A DNA stretch of 64,000 bases from Coniella vitis (taxonomy: Eukaryota; Ascomycota; Sordariomycetes; Diaporthales; Schizoparmaceae): contig WUJK01000005.1 of assembly GCA_011317545.1 (NCBI GenBank), forward strand, positions 2,976,001-3,040,000, given 5' to 3'. The notes beneath the pieces were generated by a model. That model was not told where the DNA came from. It was given only the letters and a program-made list of their open reading frames with translations, and made no database searches. Numbering within the stretch: the first letter of the stretch is position 1; each line of letters begins with the position of its first letter. Position numbers and translations under genes: made by a program. This document shows, one piece after another, positions 34,988-45,142 of the stretch.

Positions 34988-35589
34988 TTCTTTTTTTGTT
35001 CTAATTATTTTTATCTTCTCGGCGTTATTGTTTCTTCTTTGTTCTTTTTTTTAAATTTTTTTTTTTAATATCCAAATACATCTCAATATTAATAATATAC
35101 TTCTTTTACCTCTGATCTGCGTTCCAAAGGGTTAGTAGGTTATAGGTAATCCCGAAGGTGGTTTTCTATTGTGGTACTGCTTAACTTTATACTTTGTCTA
35201 TTGCACTCCACGGAACCTCCATCTCTTCTATGCTGTTATACAGTTAGATAGAACCGGGCCTAATCATCATGACTGTATAACCAACGGGTTTGGTTATTAG
35301 CTTATATATGTAAAACACAATTAACACATAAAAGGTTCGAGTATAGTGGCTAGAACGCAAATGATTTCAAGCTAATGCTAATGTGCGAACCGCTCCTGAC
35401 TCGAATTGGCTTATATTTCTGGCCTCGATATAGCCAAAGGCGTAGTTGCACAAGACATAATTATCGGTGCCTTTTAATCTCGAGTCCATTATAGGAATCT
35501 GCTATAATCGCCCAAACGCGCCCTATAACACTCTATCCTAAACTCCAACAGGCTATTAATCGCGTTCTTCCAGCCCAAGCATATACGCC
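34988..35589. other. AT-rich gene-free stretch at the left end of the recombinase region
   Basis: The T7 terminator is followed by strongly AT-rich sequence with no open frames of note. This could be the left terminal region of the proposed element, possibly degraded by repeat-induced point mutation. Confidence 0.5.
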
Positions 35590-38519
35590 TCAATTAGAAT
35601 CATCAGCCTCTTGTCCCGGGTATGTCTGTAGCATGATTGTGTCGTCGTGGACGCGACCAGGGGCAAGCAGGGTGGAAGCAATGGTCGAGGACGTATCCAT
35701 CTGAATGAGGTCGCCAAATCGATGAGCGTTTGGAGGAGGGCCAAAGTACCCCCTAACGACGCCAAAGTTGTCTTCATCTTCGATAGGACCAGGCAGAGGC
35801 TGCTCGTCGGAGAACACCCAGACGGGATCCCGTACTATGTTGGACAGCCTCCGCTCTTGTCGTAGCTTGGCATGATGTTGCTTTTGTGCGATAGCAGCTT
35901 CATCACCAAAGAAATCGGGATCGTTCCAACCGGCGGCCGCCTTGGCTTGTTCGTGCTGTACAGCTAGATCCCCTTTGCCCCATCTGCAATGCCATATCTT
36001 AGTCGTGCTGGATTTCTTCAAATGTTTACGGAGGTCCTTCTCCTGCTTGAATGATGGCGTTTTCTCATTTTCCGGAGTAAGTTCTCGACAAAACTCGCAG
36101 GTAAATACGTCCTGTTCCTGACGGTCGCGTCGCTGGTTCCTCCACAGGCGCAAAAGCTTGGAGAACTCCGAATGCTGTTGCGTGCGAAGGTGTCGAGTAA
36201 AATTTTTGGCTGGATGTAGCTTGTACTTGTCGTCCTCTTCCGTCATGGTGTCATCGTCCAAGCAGAGGGGGCATTGTTGTGGCTCGCCAGGACGTTGTTC
36301 GTCCGCTTGCCCACTGTCCCAAAGGAGTTGCATCGTAGACTTAACCGCGTCCGCATACGGCACGTTTTCCAGCAACGACATGTAATCCACAAACTCTTCG
36401 CTATACACATCTTCCTCCAAGACATCGACATCTTGTTGGTCCTCTTCAAGTTGATCTTCGATATCTGGCTCCATATCCTTTTCGATGTCGTCTGGGGCAT
36501 ACAGTTCAGGGTGTGCAGCAGATGCATCAGCTAAGACCTTATCTGGGTCTGGAAGATGTTGAACCAGGTCGGAATCGTTGGCTATTTTTTGCACTCGTTC
36601 CAAGAGCATCCGGTTGAAGTCACTTGTTCCCCGTCGGAAATCATCCTTACGAAGCTGGCGGTCGGCTGTCGTTTCCGTCGCGGCCCGCACCTTATGGGCA
36701 GCCTCAAAAAGAGATTTAAGACAAGACTTTCTGAGGACACGTTCTCGATTACTCTGAGCCTTTCTGGAGGTGAGTTCTTTCCAAGCCTTGTCATTGAGCA
36801 GGCTGCGTCTTAGCAGGGGGCCAAGAGCACGAAAGCAAGCCGCAATCTGCTCAGGGGTAAGTCTTGTCATGGCGAGAGTATGCGCGTCGAGATTCATATC
36901 AGAAACCATATCTGGGGTCTGCTCTTCGCCTAAGCCGATGGCAGTAACGTTGGTGGTAGATCTCATCTCGAGGTAGGATTCTTCAAGGGTGCGCGTGTCC
37001 GCCGCGTGGGTAAGGATCTCCCGAGCGCCATCGGCGCCGATAACTTTGGTAAAATCGGTTGCTATATAGTTCAATTCCTGCATTAGTAGGGTTACCAGGA
37101 TGGGGTTTGTTTTCTCTTGGAGAATGATCCGACATCTTTGAATACTTACCAGCTTTACGCCGGATCGAATAGATTGTCACGGTCTTTGAGTATCCCATAC
37201 GCTTTCCGCGTGTACGGATATATTCCGTTAGTGCCAGAGCTGTTGCGGGCTCGTCAAGTTTAATATCAAGTCCTCGATGTGTGCCCTTGGGCACGATGGG
37301 CTTAGACAAGAATTCGTCTTTGATACGAATGACCATCTTGTCATCGTTGAACAAATCCTCAATTGTCTCATAGTCCTGGAGTGCACCTCGACGCAAGGCC
37401 AAGACAAGGAAACGGTGAGGGAGCGAGAGCGCCAGATTGTACTGCTTCTGGGGAGACCGTATGTAAAATGTCACCGATTTGCGGTGAATTCCATAGCTTT
37501 CCGCGTGCTGATCCGTTTTGGTCTTGAGACACCGGATGTTGACAGTCATGTTGAACATGGCCTTGGTGGCGGCACCGCCAGAGGCCCGCGTTACCTGAAA
37601 ATCGCCAAATGTCAAGAAGGGCAGCTTTAGGTTTGGGACGTTCCCTTGGGCTGCGATACCAATCGAACCGGGCCGAAGCGCGCAGAATCGGCAGAGTAAC
37701 CATGCAAGATGATGGGCCTTAGCCAGCATAATGTTGACGGTTCCTCGTGTGTCCATGTCAATCAGCTGTATAAGCTCTGGGAGGCCGACAAAGGACTTTT
37801 CCATGCGCGTGGAGTGGACTATTTTCAGTTCGACGGCCATATAACGAATCGCCTCCGTCAACCCATTCCACACCAGCCTGATCGGTGGTGGCTCGTCTCT
37901 TCTCAGAGTAAAGCACCGCGACAGCCAGAACAGGATGTTTGTGCGGTACTCTGTGAGGGTCCCGTAGCTTACCGCCTCGGACGACAACGACCTCGGAGTC
38001 ATCCTCTTGATCGTGAAGATCAGGAAATGCCTTAGCTGTTGTAACAGAACACTCCAGTCTTCATTCCCAGCTACCCTGGCGGTGGGGAATGCGAGCATAT
38101 AGAGTTCGTCCTCTGTAGGGTCTGGGTTCACATCCCTGTACGCCCGCTTCACGTACTCCAAATAGCAAGCCAAGATACGGTCTTGTTTATTTTGTGTTGA
38201 TGGTGCTGGAGGATGGTCAGTCAGCCGTAGGATCATGGGGATCTTGGATGCCGTTCAAATTTTTGGAGACTGGGCTCTATACGGTATCGCAGGACAAGAT
38301 TTGGTACTTACCATGCCATCGAAAGCCAATCATCTTTTGTTCGAGGTCAAGCGCGTCCTCCCAATCTGCTAGGTATCCACCCTCCTCCAACTCTGCATTA
38401 CTGAGTTGGTTCATCTTTTCTAATGCCTGTAGTACAGTCTCTCGTCTGGGGGGATGTGCCTGGGGCGGCTCCACATCGGCCAAGCAGGCTAGCAGATTGT
38501 CCATGATGGCGTGTGACAT
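35590..38519 (-). CDS. DUF3435 tyrosine recombinase (Starship-captain-like)
   Basis: The DUF3435 family comprises fungal tyrosine recombinases, including the captains that move Starship elements. Exons 38312-38519, 37150-38205 and 35590-37061 join in phase 1 at both junctions (donors GTAAGT, acceptors CTCCAG and TATATAG) to give 911 residues. The catalytic core is recognisable. An Arg lies in YSIRRKA just before the second splice site, followed by TDFTKVIGADGAREILTHAADTRTLEESY, which supplies the His and the Tyr nucleophile with usual spacing. Upstream family marks are LTEAIRYMAVEL, GTHRGLDIKLDEP and LTEYIRTRGKRMGYS. The C-terminal third has an acidic stretch and two Cys/His pairs (CPLC with HLRTQQH; CEFC with HLKK) that may be zinc fingers. 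The coding frame is intact, so it may be active. It lies between two tRNA-Lys-derived repeats and next to an unknown partner on the same strand. Confidence 0.88.
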
Positions 38520-39185
38520 TTTTGGCGCCAGCAACAGTTGTGGTAGTATGGCTGCGACGATGGATGAAGGGTGACTGATTCGGGCCTCCGGTAGAGAGTA
38601 GTCAAATTGTGGAAGGGGGATGGAACGGGCATAGGAGGGGTCGTTTGAAAAGATTCTAGAGCGGGTAGGTAAGAGTCTGAGGCAGGAAGGAAAGCCGCGG
38701 GAAAGGGATCGCAATAGAAGTGGAAGGGGGATGGATTTGAGGTGCTCTGCAGGTGGAAGCTTCAGAGTATGGGAAATTGAAAAGGGAGGAGGAAAGTGTG
38801 GGAAATTGGAAAAAAGGGGAAGAAGTCTCAAACCAAGCGCGCGGCGTAGAGGCTAGGACATTGAAGGCGCGCATACACGCCCATGTGAATATGGCGGCAG
38901 TGAGCCATATTATCTAGGGCATATTAGATAAGAAAACTTTCCACCGGCACCTCTCCCCAAATCAGAATAATATGGATAACTTTGCAGGTTCTTCATCACT
39001 CGTCTTGCAGTAGCTCACCAGCATAGTTGCTTGAAATGGTGTATTCTTGGATAAGAGTCTGAATTGGTTCAAGCCCAAAGGAGCCATAGTAGATATGGTA
39101 GAGTTTGTCTATCTAAACCTCGTTTGCAAGTTGGTTGTTAATAGAGACCTGTTCTATCCCTTTATTCTAGCCTTCTCGTGCCAGA

Positions 39186-40456
39186 TTACTCCTCCTCCGT
39201 CGACTCTATATATCGTGTGCGCTTGGCCGCGCGGCGTGACTGCTGCGGCGAACTGTCACTGGCGGCTGGATGCTCAGTAGATGGGCCGGGTTGCGAGGAT
39301 GAATTGTCACTGTCTCTAATGGTTTTCTGGGAGGCTGAGAGAGTCTGTACAGTTTTGCGTTTCTTACCTTTGGCTTGCTTCGAAGTCTTTGGGGACTCGG
39401 CTGCTTGCAAGGTTTTCCAATGCTTGGCCAACTGTACGTATAGCTCAGTGTAGGTGTCCTTGCTAGCGGTCCGCAACAACGGCTGAAGCTTTCTCAAGGT
39501 AATGGCTTCGTCCTCGTTGGCATTGTCGGGTGCTTCATCTTTGAGATCAGTGAAGAACATCTTTGAGTATTTCTTGGCACCCTCGTTCTTGATGATGTAA
39601 ACCGGACGTCCTTGACCATCGTTGGTCATAAAGGCGGCAAAGCGATCATGTAGAAAATCATTGTAGTTTGTGATGATGCTCGTGGCCAGGTCCTTTTGTT
39701 TCTGACCTGGGGATAGGATGATGCCGTCCTCGTCCTCCTCGTCGTCGTTTTGGACCTCGCCTTGGCCCATGGAGCTGCGACGGGTAGCGATGCTAGCCGT
39801 CGAGTTGCGGCGAGAGCCAGCGTTTGACGAACCAGCGATGCTGCCCAAGGAGCGCCGCAGCTCAGATTTGAATCTACAGCGTTTTTGGAAGAAGTCCAAA
39901 TGGTTAGCTTTGTATCTCAAGGCCAGGCAAGTTGACTATCCGCCTCTGAACAATTTGGACTCGTCTTTTGAGATCTACCCACTTGAGGAACTCGTCGAAA
40001 TGATTGGCCACCATCTTTTCAAGTCGCGTGATATGGGCGGCAATCATGGTCAGGTTGTTGAACATAATGGTCTGTAGGGAACCGGCCTACTGTTAACTTG
40101 ATGCCAAATTGATTGTGTGTGTCTGTTTTACTTACCTCCGCAGCACTAAGCATCCTCGGGTCTTTGGGTGCGGACCAATTCTTGGTCTGCTGGATGGGAA
40201 CTCTAGGGTCTGGCAAGTCACGGGACATCTTATCGACGATGCGAGAACTTTCCTGGAGAGTGTCCTTACTGTTCTCTTTATCGTTCTCTTCCTGGGGCAC
40301 GAAGGTGGCATCTTCATTGTCCTCTTCCTGGGACACGAACATGGGAGAGTCAATGTTCTCTTCATCATGTTGTTGAGCGGAAGCGGGCGGAAGGAAGTCG
40401 GAGTCGCCCAGGTCGGCATCGCCGACTTGAGTTATGTCGACATCATGGTCGACCAT
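39186..40456 (-). CDS. Unrecognised partner gene of the DUF3435 recombinase
   Basis: Function unknown. Exons 40136-40456, 39983-40071 and 39186-39873 join in phase 0 and phase 2 with clean GT-AG signals to give 365 residues. The N-terminal third is acidic and Gln/Glu-rich with a repeated SQEEDNED/PQEENDKEN motif. The middle, TIMFNNLTMIAAHITRLEKMVANHFDEFLKF, is an amphipathic helix with possible coiled-coil character. The centre has a Ser-rich piece and an ordered patch (LATSIITNYNDFLHDRFAAFM, RPVYIIKNEGAKKYSKMFFTDL). The C terminus is basic, QSRRAAKRTRYIESTEEE, a possible nuclear signal. It is tandem with the recombinase and 0.7 kb upstream of it, so it may belong to the same element. An alternative upstream ATG exists in frame; I chose 40456 because the sequence before it is repeat DNA. 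Confidence 0.7.
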
Positions 40457-40499
40457 TTTGAAGGACTGGAATAGATCGGTAAGACTCTTGGTTCGCATC

Positions 40500-40830
40500 C
40501 AATTGGATTGAAAGTGATGGATGGGCAGCTTACTTGAGTTGGGCTTTTGAAGAGTCAAGGAGGGAGGGGAATGAGAAAGGGGCAAAGTTATAATAGGTAT
40601 CACAACGTAAGGGCAACCCGTGGCTTGATGCTGAAAGGACTGCAAGTATTGGAGGGGCAGCCTACTTGTGTGGGGAGTTTGAAGAGTAAAAGAGGAAAGA
40701 GAAAAAGAAAGGGCAAAGTTTTGATAGGTATCGACGTCAGGCCAACTTTTGGATCGATGCCAATTGAGCTGAAAGTAGTTTTCCTGAATAGGGATTTTGA
40801 AACAGTAGAGGAAAAGGTAAAGGCCTCGAC
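40500..40830. repeat. Diverged tandem repeat with a period of about 131 bases
   Basis: Two copies and a partial third lie just before the partner gene. Matching blocks include a GGGGCAGC-type block near 40522 and 40653, TTTGAAGAGT near 40546 and 40678, and GGGCAAAGTT near 40580 and 40711, each about 131 bases apart. A third partial copy starts near 40761. Confidence 0.7.
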
Positions 40831-41889
40831 AGGCAGTAACGTGGGACTCGGGTCTCTATCATGGCCCCCAGCCATGTCCGAGTGGTTCCTTGTGTATTAA
40901 TCACCAATTCATCTCGTCTGTTCTGATCACTCTGATCAAGAGTCGCTAATAACAGGAAGGGGGGGGGGCAAAAAGGAAAACAAGAGAAAATAATACAGCA
41001 TGATAACCGCCGCCCCCCACCCCCAATGCGAGGCGTTCAAAACTCGACTCCGGATATAACATCAAAAGACAGCGATAAATGCTCGAGTCCAGCCGAGTGA
41101 TACTACAACTAGCCACAAGCTTCGGGAATTTTCATGACAGCAAAATGGCAAACAGGAAGTTTACTCTTAACAGAACGTACCGTTATCAACTACTCGCGAT
41201 GTTGTTGGGATTGCAGGGCTATGTTTATATAAGCATACTTACGCACAAGGCTTCAGCTCGCTTGGCAGCCCACTGTATCGACATGCCAAGCATTGCTTAC
41301 CTTAACTTGCCGTTCCACGCAGTCAATGGATATGTGTGATGGTTAGGTGGTGGATCCATTTGAATACGTGACGTATGGCAGATTTCATGCGGTCGATTGC
41401 GTGCGTTCGAAATGGTTTGGGTGGTGGAAAGGGTCCGAGACGAAATTCTGTTAAAGTACAAAGCTCCTACCACTGCACTACGAGGACAAAAGAAGTACTC
41501 CTTGTATGTAGTATATATGGGTGCTTGATATCTTTGACCAATTCTGATCAGCATTCAAGAGCAAAAGCTAACTGCTCTATACGGCCGGCGGCAACGGTAG
41601 CTAATAGAAATAAAGTGCCAGGTGCAGGTGCAGGTGCCCTGGGGGTTTTCGGTGCACGGGCCATATGGTGGCCAACATATTATGAGTACATCAGAAGAGC
41701 TGGAGAGCTGTGCCCGGCCGGCATATAAGCCTGCTTACTCATCTCTGCCTCCGCCCGCGAGCTCCTTCCCACAATCTCCGTTCTACCGAGCTCCTTCCAC
41801 GTCAACACCACAACCACCAACCAAAAGGCATCGTATCGAGATCAGGACCAGCGTAGAAGTGCCCTGAACACACGGCAAAGGGTAATGCT
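40831..41889. other. Gene-free right part of the proposed element
   Basis: No gene is supported. It contains G and C homopolymer runs near 40960-41030 and the first copy of the 64-bp dispersed repeat (41468-41531). A minus-strand frame across 41802-42209 reads through the tRNA fragment and is an artefact. Confidence 0.5.
41468..41531 (+). repeat. Dispersed 64-bp repeat, copy 1
   Basis: It aligns without gaps to 43514-43577 with about nine mismatches, all but one of them transitions. It shares the core ACGAGGACAAAAGAAGTAC. Confidence 0.8.
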
Positions 41890-41923
41890 GTGGGTTCGAC
41901 CCCCACGTTGGGCTCGATTCCCG
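41889..41923 (+). repeat. tRNA-Lys 3' fragment, right copy of the direct repeat
   Basis: It contains the T stem, T loop and 3' acceptor strand of a tRNA-Lys and the same 9-base 3' flank as the gene at 34822, followed by a T8 run (41937-41944). There is no 5' half upstream. Unlike the left copy it has no insertion between T stem and T loop. It is a fragment, not a functional tRNA. Confidence 0.8.
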
Positions 41924-43614
41924 GCGACATCCGCCATTTTTTTTCCCCGCGTTTCTGGGCATGCTGCCAGTCTGTATCTTGATGTGCCAACACATCGAAC
42001 ATGATCTTGGAGGGCAGGCACCGCGTGTATTTGCCTACTGAGGACGCTTCTGTTCGATACAGCTTTCGAGACGTCCATTGCACGCAGCAGTGCCTCGTAC
42101 CCCGCCGTGACTCTGATTCTCTTGCATGGCCACAGGACCCTGGACAAGCAGGTTGTAGTGTATACAGTGGTTCAAGATGTAACATATTGCGTGTAAAATT
42201 ATACGTCAACCTCAGATCCTCCTCGTGCCGTCATGAGCGTCAGTCCAACAGCCCCATATTGCGGCTTGTGAGGGCGATGTTCATGACACCACAGAGGAGC
42301 TTGCATTAATTTCTGATGTGTGGAACGAACAAGTGGTAGAGCTTGCAATGCTGCATACGTTCAAGCGAATAACAAGAGGCACGATCAGTTGACATGAGGG
42401 GAAGTATAACTTGAGGAAGCTACATCAAAGAACCATGAATCTCATCTGATAGTCCAGTTTCATACCAAGACCATATCTTCAATATTCTCTGTTATGTTGG
42501 TACTCATCTGGTTGGGAACCAGGTATATATACTTTTGCGATGTGATTGGTCTTCACACCATGTTTCGAGCAGGCGTTGCATGAACTCTTCAATTAACTTA
42601 CGTAGGAACGAAAGAAGTCGTTTCATCGTTCATCACTTGTCACCAAGTAGAAACTCCCGTTGCAGAGTTTGCCTGATTGTTTGTGTTGACACTCTGCTTA
42701 GACGGAGGGTTATTCTAAAGGAGATTGGGACTGGCTCTCTCAGAAACCTATGGCTTCTGTGCTCCGGTGGTGTCCAGCAAGAGGTTGTTCCATCTGGTAA
42801 CAGGAAATTCCTCTACATTTTTATATCGAGATGCTGTATAGCCTAGATCTTGGTTATGAACAGAACTTTGGGTACTTATTCATTGAATTAAATGAAGATT
42901 TATATATACACCAGGACTTATGTTCAAATAGCACCCTTTAGGGAATACTATAGCATCGCCTATGGCCAAATGTTCATTATCTCGATACGAGAGTTGATGG
43001 TGTAGAAGCTCGTTCTACTGTTATATAGGGGAAATTGAGGATCATCATATCAGGCTTTACGGGAACTCAATCACGTTTCTGTTCATTTCGGCCACATCTT
43101 CTTTTCAAGAGCATGTCTACTGGCAATCGTATGGCAGAAGAGCATTTCAGGAGATGTGTTATAGATACAATGTTTTTTTTTTTTTTTTTGTAATTCACCT
43201 CGAAGCCAACCACTACAGCAGAACAACAGTGCGCACTGCTAGGTTGCATTGCTAATTCTTCAAGTGCAGCCCCAAAGCAATTCTCAAAGCAGGGGCTATA
43301 TGCACTGCTTTCTTGTCGGTCAAAGAATGTATACGGGCTAGAACAGACTCTTGATGAACAAAAAAAGAATAAGAACCAAGTTAAAAAGACAGCCAAATAA
43401 TGCAAATCTAATCTCGGGTTATCCAGCAACAGGAAATACAATAAAAGCCCTCGACCAGCATCTTGTGAGCAGCAACACCTGTAAAGGTAGAAAGGTAGAA
43501 TACTATTACTATGTACCGCTGCATTACGAGGACAAAAGAAGTACTCCTTATGTGTAGTACACACGGCTGCTTAATATTCTTACAACACCGTCCCCTCTAG
43601 TCAATGCACCTGAA
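41924..43614. other. AT-rich gene-free region with a second repeat copy
   Basis: No supportable gene. It holds a poly-T run (about 43171-43189), a TACTATGTA motif at 43508 and the second copy of the 64-bp repeat. Confidence 0.5.
43514..43577 (+). repeat. Dispersed 64-bp repeat, copy 2
   Basis: The partner of 41468-41531, in direct orientation about 2.05 kb away. It lies immediately beyond the 3' end of the decayed protease-like gene. Confidence 0.8.
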
Positions 43615-45142
43615 TCATCCTTCTGCCAGCTTTGGCTTCAAGTCTGTGGTCTTCTGAATGTCGTCAAAGACCCATTTTATCGGTGACACAAACGTAACAT
43701 CCGCTTCAGTATGATGGTGCAGGCCCGCTGGATTGTTGCTTGCGACGACCATTTTGAAGATTGCTGCTGTCTTGTCGAAGACAACAGAGCCGGAGTCTCC
43801 CTTGCCCGAGAAGCTGGGACGACGCGTTGTGGGAAAGATGGAAACTGTACCCGCAAAACCGCTTCCACACCATTTGTTGTTCCACGATGGCCCTCTTTTC
43901 CAAACACCAAGAGGCGTTCCGTCATTCCACCCTGGCTCCCCAAGGTGTAGTTGGATGAAGCCGTTGTCCAGTGATCCTGGCAGAACATGAGGTATGGTTG
44001 ACCGATCCACAAAGACTTTGTTAGCGGAAATTTCGGCGATGCTGTCAGGATTAAGCTTTAATCAAGCCCAATCTCGGAAAACCGATCTGTTCGGCGGATG
44101 CCTCCAAGGTTGACAAAAACTCCAGCGATCCGATCTTCCAGTCTTTTGTTGAGGCCACTCTACTGACAGCTTTTATGGTCTTTTCAGTGTACTCGACTGT
44201 GTTTCGATAGCTGTTCATCCGTGCTATGTCTCCCTCAGTCAATGCTATATGCGCAAGACTTTCGTCGTATTGAGCGTAATCATCACATTGTTGCTTTTTT
44301 TTTTTTTTTTTTTTTTTTTAGCAAGGCCTCCACTTGACACATCCACCCATTTCGACATTCCTTCAGCGCGTGGAGACAGTATTCCGCCTCCTGTTCTCCA
44401 GACTGTACGAAATTCAGGGGTGCTCCCTTTGTACTTGCGGACGGCTTGTCCGCCTCTCAGCTCCTTCCAACGACATGCTGACAAGTCAAGACATATATGC
44501 TTCGGTTTCGCCAAGTTGAGCGTGTCAACCAGCAGTGCGCACCGGAACGTAACCGCTCTGGTGGGCAATTGGGTAACCTGGGTGTGATAGCACCAGGAGA
44601 GGCAGCGTGTTTGTGTACCAGAGGTCATCAGTCCCTCAGGCAAGTGGATCAATAGCGCGTTGAGCACAGGCTGAGGCTGCATGTGTCTGCTACTCGCTCT
44701 CCATAAGCTCCACTTCGATTTCTTCGAGTCCGTAGCTGGCTATAATCGACCGGCATTGCAAAGCGAGCTGGATGGCTTGCTCCCAGGGCAATGTGTCCTT
44801 TTGTACCGCCACAAGGAAGACGGTAGGAAAGGTAGAGGCTTCGTCTTCGTCCAGGCCGATGCGAATCGGAAAGAAGGAAACCCAAGCGCAGGAAGCGAGG
44901 GCTTCAATGAGCTCTGACTGCAGGCTTGCAGTCCATTTGGACACGATCTCGGGGTCGACCAGGGGCGCGTATCTCTTTTTCACCTGGTGATCGTATCCGG
45001 GGTCTATCTTACTTCGCGGTCGGGTCCAGCGGTGCGTGCTTGTCCTGGCGATAAGCCCCGGCGAGCCAGCCAAGCCGACATAGTATCCCTTTTGCTCCTC
45101 CTCGTCGGGCTTTTGCATTGTGACTTGCTCGTCCATAGTCAT
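43615..45142 (-). pseudogene. Decayed gene for a fungal protein with a trypsin-like C-terminal domain
   Basis: Three open pieces on one strand look like parts of one fungal gene family. The N-terminal piece (45142 to 44690) includes GYYVGLAGSPGLIARTS, DPEIVSKWTASLQ and RSIIASYGLEEIEVEL. A middle piece (44242 to 44051) is ARMNSYRNTVEYTEKTIKAV. The C-terminal piece (44010 to 43615) contains SFSGKGDSGSVVF, the Gly-Asp-Ser-Gly nucleophile motif of trypsin-fold proteases. The expected region between the first and second pieces, with the protease His, is not readable in any frame and contains a T23 run (about 44297-44319). Stops and a frame change separate the pieces, and I could not find introns that mend them. 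It lies in repeat-bearing DNA next to the recombinase. It could still be a multi-exon gene that I failed to splice. Confidence 0.5.

Noticed and set aside
35590..38519. A full Starship with this gene as captain at its edge
   Set aside because: A second gene and repeats lie upstream of the recombinase start and no cargo genes of Starship type are visible; a small element fits better, though a larger one cannot be excluded from this window.
41802..42209. Minus-strand frame of 135 codons
   Set aside because: It reads through the tRNA-Lys fragment, giving the well-known GVEPT-type artefact peptide.
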